Shown here: positions 1 through 10,148 of the stretch, piece after piece | Layout of the letters: the number at the start of each line of letters is the position of its first letter | Position numbering within the stretch: the first letter of the stretch is position 1 | Origin: Lysobacter ciconiae | GTDB lineage: Bacteria; Pseudomonadota; Gammaproteobacteria; Xanthomonadales; Xanthomonadaceae | DNA length: 64,000 nucleotides | Reading direction: 5' to 3' | Assembly (NCBI RefSeq): GCF_015209725.1 | Contig: NZ_CP063656.1 | Span: 665,001 to 729,000, forward strand | Program-made: the position numbers and the translations under genes | The notes under the pieces: generated by a model | The model's database searches: none | What the model was told of the DNA's origin: nothing | Seen by the model: only the letters and a program-made list of their open reading frames with translations

Positions 1-2331
<2,331 letters not shown>

Positions 2332-2447
2332 ATAACCTCAAGTGGCCTTGGACTCGACGATACGTCGACGACATTCCAGACCAAAACACTCACTCGCTAC
2401 GTCCCACCCTATGCAAGCTGGCGCACCCGTGCGCTGCTTCACCCCCT

Positions 2448-2566
2448 TGCCCAGTGACAATAGCTGTGTGGCACCACCCGATCCCATCCCGAACTCGGAA
2501 GTGAAACGCACACGCGCCGATGGTAGTGTGGCTTAAGCCATGCAAGAGTAGGTCATCGCTGGGCAT
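2448..2566 (+). rRNA. rrf: 5S ribosomal RNA
   Basis: The sequence matches the bacterial 5S pattern: terminal helix TGCCCAGTGAC ... TCGCTGGGCA, loop CGAACTCGGAAGTGAAACG, and GCCGATGGTAGTGTGG. Length is about 119 nt. It lies 116 bp after the 23S gene with no tRNA in the spacer, which is the normal distal end of an rrn operon. Confidence 0.97.
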
Positions 2567-2573
2567 TTACACC

Positions 2574-2606
2574 AAACGCCGGATCCCGCAAGGGTCCGGC
2601 GTTTTT
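2574..2606 (+). terminator. Rho-independent terminator of the rRNA operon
   Basis: A GC-rich hairpin (AAACGCCGGA / TCCGGCGTTT) with a short loop is followed by a T run, 8 bp after the 5S gene. Confidence 0.85.
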
Positions 2607-2684
2607 CTTTGGGCGCGAAACTCAGGCGGTGCGCCAAACCTGGGCGGAACTCAGGCGGAACTCGTGCGGAACGCGCGCGCGCGG

Positions 2685-2825
2685 TTACGCCACCGCCAGG
2701 GCAGCTTGTGCCAGCAGGGTGATCACGCACGCCAGGCCGATGAACCAGACGAATGCTATGCGGCTCAAGCGGCGCATTACGTACAGGCAAAAGAAAGGCG
2801 CCGTAGCAGGGTTGCTGGGCGCCAT
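2685..2825 (-). CDS. possible small membrane protein (doubtful)
   Basis: This is an open frame of up to 46 codons just downstream of rpiA on the same strand. It would encode a short basic segment (MRRLSR) followed by one hydrophobic stretch of about 20 residues (AFVWFIGLACVITLLAQAA), typical of a single-pass microprotein. The start could be ATG at 2825 or at 2777, and neither has a good ribosome binding site. I do not recognise the product. It is listed because it is the only coding possibility between the 5S terminator and rpiA. Confidence 0.25.
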   Translation of the reverse strand: MAPSNPATAPFFCLYVMRRLSRIAFVWFIGLACVITLLAQAALAVA

Positions 2826-2844
2826 CTCTATCGCTTGCTGAAAC

Positions 2845-3507
2845 TCAGAGGATTTGGGGCGGCTCGCCACCGACAATCACGATGTCTGCAGGGCGCCGCG
2901 CGAAGAGTCCTACCGCGACCACGCCGGGTATCTGGTTGAGGGCGCTCTCAAGCGCGACCGGGTCGGTGATCGACATTCCGTGGATGTCGAGAATCAGGTT
3001 GCCGTTGTCGGTAACCACGCCGCGCTCGTTGGCGTCCTGGCGCCACACAGGCTGGGCCCGTGTCATGGCGAGTATTTCCCTGGCGACCAGACTGCGCGCC
3101 ATCGGGATAACCTCGACCGGGAGCGGAAACCTGCCGAGCACATCGACCTGCTTGCTGGGGTCGACGATGCAGACAAACCTCGCGCTGGCTTCGGCGATGA
3201 TCTTCTCGCGGGTGAGGGCGCCGCCGCCGCCCTTGATGAGTCTTTTGTGCGGGTCGCACTCATCAGCTCCGTCGACGTACAGCGCGAGCGGGCCCGTCGC
3301 GTTGAGGTCGTGGATCTCGATCCCTGCGGATCGCAGCAGCTCGGAGCTCTGTTCGGAGCTCGATACCGCCCCCTTGATGCGGTCCCTCATGCGGCCGAGT
3401 GCTTCGATGAAGTGGGCGACGGTCGAGCCGGTGCCGACCCCGATGATGGAGCCCGCTTCGACGTACTCGATGGCCTTTTCTGCGGCGAGCCGTTTGGCTG
3501 AAGTCAT
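2845..3507 (-). CDS. rpiA: ribose-5-phosphate isomerase A
   Basis: This cytosolic enzyme interconverts ribose 5-phosphate and ribulose 5-phosphate in the non-oxidative pentose phosphate pathway, and so works with the transketolase encoded at 45.5 kb. At 220 residues it has the usual RpiA length. Family hallmarks are visible in order: GVGTGSTVAHFIE (phosphate loop), DGADECD with the catalytic acidic residues, and KGGGGALTREKI with the active-site lysine. The ATG start gives the standard N-terminus MTSAKRLAAEKA. It is the last clear gene of a minus-strand series and starts 6 bp after the EVE-domain gene, so the two are probably cotranscribed. Confidence 0.96.
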   Translation of the reverse strand: MTSAKRLAAEKAIEYVEAGSIIGVGTGSTVAHFIEALGRMRDRIKGAVSSSEQSSELLRSAGIEIHDLNATGPLALYVDGADECDPHKRLIKGGGGALTREKIIAEASARFVCIVDPSKQVDVLGRFPLPVEVIPMARSLVAREILAMTRAQPVWRQDANERGVVTDNGNLILDIHGMSITDPVALESALNQIPGVVAVGLFARRPADIVIVGGEPPQIL

Positions 3508-3513
3508 TGCTGC

Positions 3514-3984
3514 TTACTCGAGGGAGAGGAGGAATTCGTACTGGTCGGACGCGACAGGGAAGACGGAGAGGCGGTTGCCCCTGCGGATCAGCGCAAATTC
3601 CTCTCCCAGCTCTTCGGCGTGTGCCTTGATCTCCTCCAGCGGGATGACCCGGCGGAGTTTGCGTTCGAAGCGGATGTCGACCAGTTGCCAGCGAGGCTCT
3701 TCCCGCGTCGCCTTGGGGTCGTAATAGTGCGAGTCCGGGTCGAACTGGCTTTCATCGGGGTATGCGGTGCTGGCAACGCTTGCGATGCCCGCAATACCCG
3801 GAACCTTGGTGTTGGAGTGGTAGAACAGGACACCATCGCCGACCTTCATCCCGTCACGCATGAAGTTCCGTGCCTGGTAGTTGCGCACGCCGTCCCATGG
3901 TTCGGTGCCGACGCGTTCAAGGTCATCAATGGAGAAGGCGTCCGGCTCGGACTTCATGAGCCAGTAACGACGTCGTTTGCTCAT
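3514..3984 (-). CDS. EVE domain-containing protein
   Basis: This 156-residue protein consists of a single EVE domain (PUA-like fold). Visible features are the N-terminal YWLMKSEPDAFSIDDL, then WDGVRNYQARNFMRD, GDGVLFYHSN and GIAGIASV, all typical of this family. EVE and YTH-type proteins are thought to read modified bases in nucleic acids; the target here cannot be deduced. The start codon overlaps the stop of the 5-FCL gene by 4 bp, and rpiA follows after 6 bp, so it sits in a folate/pentose housekeeping operon. No restriction-modification gene is nearby. Confidence 0.9.
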   Translation of the reverse strand: MSKRRRYWLMKSEPDAFSIDDLERVGTEPWDGVRNYQARNFMRDGMKVGDGVLFYHSNTKVPGIAGIASVASTAYPDESQFDPDSHYYDPKATREEPRWQLVDIRFERKLRRVIPLEEIKAHAEELGEEFALIRRGNRLSVFPVASDQYEFLLSLE

Positions 3985-4613
3985 CGGTGACTCCGGTGTG
4001 GGTCCGTCTCGTCAGGATCGCCACGGTGGTTGAAGGTTCGCGTTGCCGTTTCCGTGCACACCGCGTCAAGCGGCACGTCCCAGGCGGCGGTGGCGATGGC
4101 GTCCTGTTGCTGCAATTGGAACGCCGCCCCGACCAACCACGGTGCGGGACCTTCGTTCTTGCGGAACGCGAAGCTGCGATCGTACCAGCCTGCTCCCATG
4201 CCGAGCCGGGCCCCATGCAGGTCGAACGCAACCAACGGAACGACGACAAGCGCCATTGCCTGCGGACGCAGGAGGCCGCCTCGCGAAACATCGGGCTCGG
4301 GAATGCCGTAGCGGTTGGTTACCAGAGGGTCGCCCGGGCGCCAGGGCGCGAAGCCGAGGTGTTCCCCGTCAAGCACCGGAAGGCAGTAGATGCACTGGCC
4401 GGGTAGCTGGAGTTGCCATGCGTGCAGAGCGATTTCGCCGTCCATCGCCCAGTAGCCGGCGACGTACCCGGACTGCGGCGCGAAAGGGAGCGCGAGCAGG
4501 TTGGCGGCCAGCGCGTCGGCGGCGGCGACGCGTAGCGCGGGCGCCAGATTGCGGCGCTGCTGCCGAAGCCGGTCGCGCAGTTGGCGACGACGGGCCGCGA
4601 ATTCATCGGTCAT
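3981..4613 (-). CDS. fau: 5-formyltetrahydrofolate cyclo-ligase
   Basis: The enzyme (ygfA/fau family) converts 5-formyl-THF to 5,10-methenyl-THF using ATP, returning the storage folate to one-carbon metabolism. The 210-residue product has the basic N-terminus that binds ATP (RRRQLRDRLRQQRR) and the family signature LGMGAGWYDRSFA near residue 140. The last ~15 residues (HRGDPDETDPHRSHR) are a polar tail. It lies immediately downstream of 6S RNA on the same strand, the classic ssrS-fau arrangement of gammaproteobacteria, and overlaps the EVE gene by 4 bp. Confidence 0.93.
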   Translation of the reverse strand: MTDEFAARRRQLRDRLRQQRRNLAPALRVAAADALAANLLALPFAPQSGYVAGYWAMDGEIALHAWQLQLPGQCIYCLPVLDGEHLGFAPWRPGDPLVTNRYGIPEPDVSRGGLLRPQAMALVVVPLVAFDLHGARLGMGAGWYDRSFAFRKNEGPAPWLVGAAFQLQQQDAIATAAWDVPLDAVCTETATRTFNHRGDPDETDPHRSHR

Positions 4614-4769
4614 CCTGCAGAAATCCGTTTGATGCGGGCACCGGACCCATGCGCGATCGAGCTGCTGGAACGGTCTTCACCAGCACCGTCGGCAGGCCTT
4701 CTTGCCAATTGTAAACTTGCCAATTGGAAGCAGGCCAATGGACACAGGACGGGTCCGTTGCCGAAAAAG

Positions 4770-4958
4770 AGATCCTCCGCCGATGACGATGCGCGCGAAA
4801 CGACCTTGAACCCGGGGTTCAAGTGGGAACGCTTGTGGGCCTTCGGGCTTTCCGCTACCAGGGCGGACTTGCACTCCGGACTTCCGTTGCATCCCCGCGG
4901 TCGCAATTAAGGGCCAAGGCGAATGTTTGCGCACGCTGTCGTCCACAGCAGAGGACGA
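4770..4958 (-). ncRNA. ssrS: 6S RNA
   Basis: 6S RNA mimics an open promoter and binds the housekeeping RNA polymerase holoenzyme in stationary phase. The call rests on three points. First, position: between zapA and 5-FCL on their strand. Second, the conserved 3'-arm palindrome, minus-strand CTTGAACCCCGGGTTCAAGG at about 4804-4823. Third, long-range closure: TCCTCTGCTG (plus 4946-4955) pairs, with G-U wobbles, to CGGCGGAGGA (plus 4773-4782). Predicted length is about 190 nt. Ends are approximate. A T run follows at 4763-4769. Confidence 0.88.
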
Positions 4959-4964
4959 GGAGCA

Positions 4965-4970
4965 AGTATA
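4965..4970 (-). promoter_or_regulatory. -10 element of the 6S RNA promoter
   Basis: Minus-strand TATACT lies about 7 bp before the deduced 6S RNA 5' end. No convincing -35 hexamer was seen 16-18 bp upstream. Confidence 0.55.
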
Positions 4971-5012
4971 GCGCGGCAGAGCGGCAACGGCCCACCGCGA
5001 AGCGGGCGTTGT

Positions 5013-5315
5013 TCAGGCGGCAGGGTCGTTGAAGAGCCCGTCCAGCTTGCGGTTGAGCTCGCCGACGCTGCGCGATAGCGTTTTCTCGCGCTGGTCGCTC
5101 TCCATCCGCAGCTGCTCCAGGTCGTGCGCAAGGTTCAGCGCCGCCAGCACCGCGACCCGATCAAGGGCGGCCATGCGGTTGCCGCCACGGATCTCACGCA
5201 TCTTGCCGTCCAGCATGCGCGCGGCCGCGAGCAGGCTGTCGCGCTCTTCTGGCAGGCAGCCCACCGTGTATTCGCGGTCGAGCAGCCGGATGTTGACCGG
5301 TTGGGCGCTGCTCAT
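5013..5315 (-). CDS. zapA: cell division protein ZapA
   Basis: ZapA bundles FtsZ filaments and stabilises the Z ring. The 100-residue product starts with the ZapA globular head (VNIRLLDREYTVGCLPEERDSLLAAARMLDGKMREIR) and continues into the C-terminal coiled coil (ALNLAHDLEQLRMESDQREKTLSRSVGELNRKL). The start overlaps the stop of the upstream ZapB-like gene by 4 bp, so both division proteins are translationally coupled. 6S RNA follows downstream. Confidence 0.92.
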   Translation of the reverse strand: MSSAQPVNIRLLDREYTVGCLPEERDSLLAAARMLDGKMREIRGGNRMAALDRVAVLAALNLAHDLEQLRMESDQREKTLSRSVGELNRKLDGLFNDPAA

Positions 5316-5533
5316 GTGTGTTGCTCCAGCGACTTGAGGCGGACGATCATGCCTTCCACGCGCGACCTCGCCTGTTCGTTTTTGGCGAGCAGGGCGGCGC
5401 GTTCGGCGGAGAGTGTTTCCTGTTGCTGGCGCAGGCTGCGGTTCTCGTCCTGGAGACGGCGCATGCGTTCGGCCAGCAGATCCATTCGATCGAGCAGGGC
5501 TTGCATCTCGTTGAGCAATTCGGCGCGATCCAT
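5312..5533 (-). CDS. TIGR02449/ZapB-like coiled-coil protein
   Basis: This 73-residue protein is almost entirely heptad-repeat coiled coil (LLNEMQALLDRMDLLAERMRRLQDENRSLRQQQETL), as in the short ZapB-like family found directly upstream of zapA in many gammaproteobacteria. The open frame extends 44 codons further upstream, but that part is low-complexity Arg/Ser and runs into the next gene, so I start at ATG 5533 (MDRAELLNEM). The likely role is assisting ZapA/FtsZ, inferred from family and coupling. Confidence 0.8.
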   Translation of the reverse strand: MDRAELLNEMQALLDRMDLLAERMRRLQDENRSLRQQQETLSAERAALLAKNEQARSRVEGMIVRLKSLEQHT

Positions 5534-5588
5534 CAACGCACGATAGGCAGCGCTCGACAGGCGGTCAAGGAGCGAGAGCGGCCGACGC

Positions 5589-8117
5589 TCAGGAAGCAGT
5601 CGTCTCTGCCCAGGAGCGCGCCTGCACGAACTGTGCAATCGACTCGGCCGGCATCGGCTCGGCAAGCCAGTAGCCCTGGATCTCGTCGCAGCGGTGGTCG
5701 CGCAGCCATTGCGCCTGGGACGCGGTCTCCACGCCTTCCGCCACCACGGTCAGGCCCAGCGAGTGCCCCATGGCAATGATGGTGGTGGTAATCGCGGCGT
5801 CGTCGGTGTCCCGGGGGAGGTCGTCAATGAACTCCTTGTCGATTTTCAGCATCGTGATGGGCAGTCGTTTGAGGTAGGACAGTGACGAATAGCCGGTGCC
5901 GAAATCATCGATGGCGAGGTTGACGCCCAGGCGCCGGAACTGCTGCAGGGAGACCGAGGATTCCGCCGGGTTGTCCATCAGCACGCTTTCGGTGAGCTCC
6001 AGCTCAAGGCGGTTGGCCGGGATGCCCGTTTGCGCCAGCACGCGCTCCACCACCTGCGGGAAATCGCCACGCAGCAGTTGCAGCGAAGAGACGTTCACCG
6101 CGATGGGGATGTCCATCAGTCCGGCCGAACGCCAGGTGGCGAGGGCGCGGCAGGCCTCCCGAAGCGCCCATTGGCCAATCTCCAGGATCATTCCGTTCTC
6201 TTCGGTCAGCGGAATGAACTGGGTGGGGTGGATCTGCCCGTGTTCGGGACTGTGCCAGCGCAGCAATGCCTCGACCCCGGCGATGTGGCCGCCGTTCAGC
6301 GAGAGCCGCGGCTGATACACCATCGACAATTCATTGCGATCCAGCACGGTGCGCAACGCGGCCGACAGCGTGGCGCGGCGCTGCACGTCGAGGTCCATGG
6401 CTGCGTCGTAGCGCATCGAGGTCCGCCGTCCGACCGCCTTGGCCCGGTACATCGCCGTGTCGGCATGGCGGATCAGCTCGCTGGCGATGCGGGCGTCGTC
6501 GGGGTAGACGCTGACCCCGATGGACGGCGAGATGATGGCTTCCTGCCGGTCGCCGTAGGTCACCGGCGCCTCGAATGCGGCGATCAGGCGCTGCGTGGCG
6601 TCGCTGATCTGTGCGTCAGTCTCGACATTTTCCAGGACCAGCATGAATTCGTCGCCGCTCAGTCGGGCTGCCGTCTGGTGCGGTCCGGCGAAGGCGTGCA
6701 GGCGGGTGGCGACCGCGCGCAGGATCAGGTCACCGACGCCGTGCCCGAGCGAGTCATTGATGTCCTTGAACCGGTCCAGGTCGATGAACAACACGCCGAT
6801 CCTGCTTTGCGCGGCGCGGGCGCGGACGATCGCAGCGGCGATGCGCTCCAGTAGCAATGTCCGGTTGGGCAAGCCGGTCAGCGGGTCGTAGTTGGCCAGG
6901 TAGCGGAGCTCCTGCTCGGCGCGCTTCTTCTCGGTGATGTCGCTCAGCACCGCGATGTAGTGGCTGCGCCGTCCGTCGCGTTCGCCCACCGAGCTGATCC
7001 GCAGCAGGCACAGGAACTCGTCGCCGTTGCGGCGCCGCATCCACAACTCGCCCGACCAGCGGCCGTCGCGCAGCAGGTCGTGGCGAAGCCGCCGGTGATA
7101 CTCGATGTCCTGGCGACTGCTGTCGAGAACACTGGTGGAGCGGTCGAGCACGTCGTCCGGCTCGTGCCCGGTGATGCGGGTAAAGGCGGGGTTGACGGAA
7201 ATGAATTGAAAGTCGCGATCGAAAACGGCTACCGCCTCGTCCATGTTGCGAAGCACTTCGGTCGCAACCCGCCGTTCGTGTTCCGCGCTGCGCTTCTCGG
7301 TGACCGTGCGCACGGTGCCGGCAACACGCAAAGGCCGTCCGTCCGGCCCCCATTCCACGACGCGGCCGCGAGCGCGGACCCAGCACCAGCTGCTTTCCTC
7401 GGCGCGCCGGGTGCGGTACTCGCTGGCAAACACCGGCGTGGTGCCGCGCAGATGCTGGCGCAGCGCTTCCTGCACCTGCGCCAGGTCATCGCCGTGGATC
7501 GTGAGTTCGTCCAGCCGGTAGCGCTCCACCTTCAGCTCGGGCTCGTCCTGGGGATTGGTGGTTACGCGCGTGTGGTGCAGCTCCTCGGCACTGAGGTCGT
7601 AGTCCCAGAACTCCTCGCCCGACGCCCACAGCGCCAGCATCAGCCGCTCGTCGCGCTCGCGGATTCGGTTTGCCCAGAGTCGGGTTTCGCGTCCGCGCAG
7701 CCGGACGTAGCCCACCAGTGCGACCCCGGTGATCAGTACCAGCAGGGCGATGACGCTCAGACCCAGCGGACTGCGCCACAGGCCTGCAGCGAGGCCGGGG
7801 GCGGGCGTCGGAATCACGGTCGTCTGGCTGCTGCGGGCGACCGATTGGGTACGGGTGGACGACGCTGCCGGCTGCGCATGCAGATCGTTGCGCGCCGTGC
7901 TTGCCATCCCCGGGGCGTCGCTGCTGAAGGGCAGGGAGGGGTCGGGGCCACCGGGCGCGCCCGCACGGGTGCACGGAGCGGTCATGATCAGGAGAACGCC
8001 CAGCAGCAGGCCCATTTGCAAGCGAAGGCCGGTGCGCAGGTCAGCGCTTGGGCGCGCACCGGCGACCGCACGCGAGCGGCTGGAAAGTGTGGCGCTGGCG
8101 GGCACTTGCGGCAGCAC
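5589..8117 (-). CDS. membrane-anchored PAS-PAS-GGDEF-EAL protein
   Basis: This is a cyclic di-GMP metabolism protein of 842 residues. Order: hydrophobic N-terminal segment (about 35-47), periplasmic Ser/Pro-rich stretch, transmembrane helix (about 117-138), two PAS-type sensor domains (about 160-275 and 285-400), GGDEF domain with SGDEF at 487-491, and EAL domain with EALLRW at 616-621, ELTE at 707-710, DDFGTGYSSL at 737-746, KIDKEF at 758-763 and EGVE at 794-797. The EAL catalytic residues look complete, so phosphodiesterase activity is expected. SGDEF variants can be active cyclases. The start is uncertain: ATG 8117 gives a basic leader, and Met35 is an alternative. Confidence 0.9.
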   Translation of the reverse strand: MLPQVPASATLSSRSRAVAGARPSADLRTGLRLQMGLLLGVLLIMTAPCTRAGAPGGPDPSLPFSSDAPGMASTARNDLHAQPAASSTRTQSVARSSQTTVIPTPAPGLAAGLWRSPLGLSVIALLVLITGVALVGYVRLRGRETRLWANRIRERDERLMLALWASGEEFWDYDLSAEELHHTRVTTNPQDEPELKVERYRLDELTIHGDDLAQVQEALRQHLRGTTPVFASEYRTRRAEESSWCWVRARGRVVEWGPDGRPLRVAGTVRTVTEKRSAEHERRVATEVLRNMDEAVAVFDRDFQFISVNPAFTRITGHEPDDVLDRSTSVLDSSRQDIEYHRRLRHDLLRDGRWSGELWMRRRNGDEFLCLLRISSVGERDGRRSHYIAVLSDITEKKRAEQELRYLANYDPLTGLPNRTLLLERIAAAIVRARAAQSRIGVLFIDLDRFKDINDSLGHGVGDLILRAVATRLHAFAGPHQTAARLSGDEFMLVLENVETDAQISDATQRLIAAFEAPVTYGDRQEAIISPSIGVSVYPDDARIASELIRHADTAMYRAKAVGRRTSMRYDAAMDLDVQRRATLSAALRTVLDRNELSMVYQPRLSLNGGHIAGVEALLRWHSPEHGQIHPTQFIPLTEENGMILEIGQWALREACRALATWRSAGLMDIPIAVNVSSLQLLRGDFPQVVERVLAQTGIPANRLELELTESVLMDNPAESSVSLQQFRRLGVNLAIDDFGTGYSSLSYLKRLPITMLKIDKEFIDDLPRDTDDAAITTTIIAMGHSLGLTVVAEGVETASQAQWLRDHRCDEIQGYWLAEPMPAESIAQFVQARSWAETTAS

Positions 8118-8230
8118 TTCAGCATCGCTCCGGGATCAATCGAGCCCAGTGTAGGCATGCGCGTAGGGACGGAACAAGCTCGTCGCCGTGCGCCTTGATA
8201 AACTGGGGCGCCTCATCCTGGTGCCTGTTC

Positions 8231-8788
8231 ATGTCGAGCGAACCGATCTCCGGATTGCCAACCATTTCCGCCGTGGACGCGCAGATGGGGCGTCTGTCGC
8301 TGCCCACCGGCGCATCCGAATTGCACGGCTCGCTGTGTGGCTGGCTCGCCGGTGGCGGCAGCGCGCAGGCCGACTGGCTGGCCAGGGTAATGGCCGACGA
8401 TGACATCGCCATGCCCGAGACGGGCAGTGCGCTGGACGAGCTGCGCACCGCATCCGCGGCCCAGCTGGCGGACCGCAGTTTCGATTTCGAACTGCTGCTG
8501 CCCGATGCGGATGCGTCCCTGGCCGAGCGCAGCGGCGCCGTGTTTGACTGGTGTCGCGGATTCCTGGGCGGCTTCGGTCTGGCGGCGGGCGCGCAACCGC
8601 CGCTGTCGGCGGAAAGTCTTGAAGCCCTGGCTGATCTGGCCAAGCTGGCCGGTGCACAGGCCCAGGACGACGGCGATGAAGAGGACGAAGCGGCGCTGGT
8701 CGAGATCGAGGAGTTCGTGCGCGTGGCGGTCCTGCTGCTGCACGGCGATTGCGTGCTCGGCGCGCAGCACCGGCAAAGGTTGAACTGA
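8231..8788 (+). CDS. UPF0149 family protein (YgfB/YecA-like)
   Basis: This 185-residue acidic helical protein of the UPF0149/YgfB family has characteristic stretches (ELHGSLCGWLAGG near the N-terminus, FDWCRGFLGGFGLA in the middle, LVEIEEFVRVAVLLLH at the end). In Pseudomonas a YgfB protein modulates ampC and alginate-related gene expression; no function is established here. The open frame extends upstream, but ATG 8231 gives the family N-terminus (MSSEPISGLP). It lies directly upstream of pepP with only 1 bp between stop and the likely TTG start, matching the widespread ygfB-pepP pairing. Confidence 0.88.
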   Translation: MSSEPISGLPTISAVDAQMGRLSLPTGASELHGSLCGWLAGGGSAQADWLARVMADDDIAMPETGSALDELRTASAAQLADRSFDFELLLPDADASLAERSGAVFDWCRGFLGGFGLAAGAQPPLSAESLEALADLAKLAGAQAQDDGDEEDEAALVEIEEFVRVAVLLLHGDCVLGAQHRQRLN

Positions 8789-8789
8789 G

Positions 8790-10115
8790 TTGGGCGCAGC
8801 CCTCTCCATGCCGCCGGCAGCCTATGCGCGACGCCGCCGTCAGCTGATGGGAGTCGCCGGCGACGACTCGATCCTGATCCTGCCGGCAGCGCTGGAGCGG
8901 ATCCGCAACCGCGACACCCACTATCCCTACCGGCAGGACTCCGACCTGCTTTACCTCACCGGTTTTCCCGAGCCCGAGGCAGTGCTGGTGCTGGTGCCAG
9001 GACGCGCCCACGGCGAGTGCATCCTGTTCTGCCGCGAGCGCGACCCGGACCGCGAGGCCTGGGACGGTCCGCGATTCGGTCCTGAGGGTGCGGTGGATGC
9101 GTTCGGCCTGGATGACGCGTACCCGATCACCGACCTGGACGACATCCTGCCCAGCCTGCTGGAAGGGCGCTCGCGGGTGTATTACCACTTCGGCCGCGAT
9201 GCGGAGTTCGACCTCAAGCTGATCGGCTGGGTGAACCGCGTGCGCGCGATGATGAAGATGGGCAACAAGCCGCCGCACGAGTTCCTCGAGCTGGGCCACG
9301 TGCTGGATGAGTTGCGCCTGTTCAAGGATCGCGACGAGCTGCGGATGATGCAGCGCTCCGCCGATATCACCGTCGCCGCGCATCAGGCGGCGATGCGCGC
9401 GATCCGCTCCGGCATGTTCGAGTACGAATTGCAGGCCGAGCTGGAGCGGGTGTTCCGCGCCAACGACGCCGTGCCGGCCTACAGCAGCATCGTCGGCGCG
9501 GGCGCCAACGCGTGCGTGCTGCATTACGTGGCGAACAACGGGCCGGTCAACGACGGCGACCTGGTGCTGATCGACGCGGGCGCGGAATACCGCGGCTACG
9601 CCGCCGACATCACCCGCACATTCCCCGTCAGTGGCCGCTTCAGCAAGGAGCAACGCCTGTTGCATGACCTGGTTGGCGCTGCCCATGCCGCTGCGCTCGC
9701 CGGGGCGCTGCCGGGCATGCCCTACGAAGCCGGCCACCTGGCCGCGACCGAGGTGTTGACCGAGGGGCTGCTGAGCCTGGGTCTGCTGAAGGGGACGCTG
9801 GAGCAGAACCTGGCCGAAGGCAGCTGCCGGCGCTTCTTCCCGCACAAGACCGGCCACTGGATCGGCCTGGACGTGCACGACGTGGGCGACTACCGCATCG
9901 AGGGCGAATCGCGCCTGCTCGAGCCCGGCATGGTGTTCACCATCGAGCCGGGGCTTTACGTGCGTGCTGACGACACCAGCGTCGCGCCGCGCTGGCGGGG
10001 AATCGGCATCCGCACCGAAGACGATGTCGCCGTGACCCGGACCGGGCACAAGGTCCTGACGTGCAAGCTGGCGCGCAGCGCGGACGAGATTGAGGCCTTC
10101 ATGGCGGAGGGTTGA
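8790..10115 (+). CDS. pepP: Xaa-Pro aminopeptidase PepP
   Basis: This is an M24B metallopeptidase that removes an N-terminal residue preceding proline. The 441-residue product has the PepP N-terminal domain (RRRQLMGVAGDDSILILPAA; YRQDSDLLYLTGFPEPEAVLVL) and the pita-bread catalytic domain with dimetal ligands in DAGAEYRGYAADITRTFP, GHWIGLDVHD, FTIEPGLYV and GIGIRTEDDV. The start is either TTG 8790, with AAAGG 10 bp upstream, or ATG 8808; the TTG is preferred for its spacing and tight linkage to ygfB. It converges on pepQ, so two proline peptidases sit tail to tail. Confidence 0.94.
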   Translation: MGAALSMPPAAYARRRRQLMGVAGDDSILILPAALERIRNRDTHYPYRQDSDLLYLTGFPEPEAVLVLVPGRAHGECILFCRERDPDREAWDGPRFGPEGAVDAFGLDDAYPITDLDDILPSLLEGRSRVYYHFGRDAEFDLKLIGWVNRVRAMMKMGNKPPHEFLELGHVLDELRLFKDRDELRMMQRSADITVAAHQAAMRAIRSGMFEYELQAELERVFRANDAVPAYSSIVGAGANACVLHYVANNGPVNDGDLVLIDAGAEYRGYAADITRTFPVSGRFSKEQRLLHDLVGAAHAAALAGALPGMPYEAGHLAATEVLTEGLLSLGLLKGTLEQNLAEGSCRRFFPHKTGHWIGLDVHDVGDYRIEGESRLLEPGMVFTIEPGLYVRADDTSVAPRWRGIGIRTEDDVAVTRTGHKVLTCKLARSADEIEAFMAEG

Positions 10116-10148
10116 ACTCCGCCCGAGGGCCTCGCCGCTCCGCGCCGC

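Noticed and set aside
2332..2447. possible tRNA gene between 23S and 5S
   Set aside because: No cloverleaf or T-loop GGTTCRA signature; the 116-bp spacer is ordinary.
8229..10049. 606-codon minus-strand open frame antisense to ygfB-pepP
   Set aside because: Shadow frame; pepP is fully supported on the plus strand.
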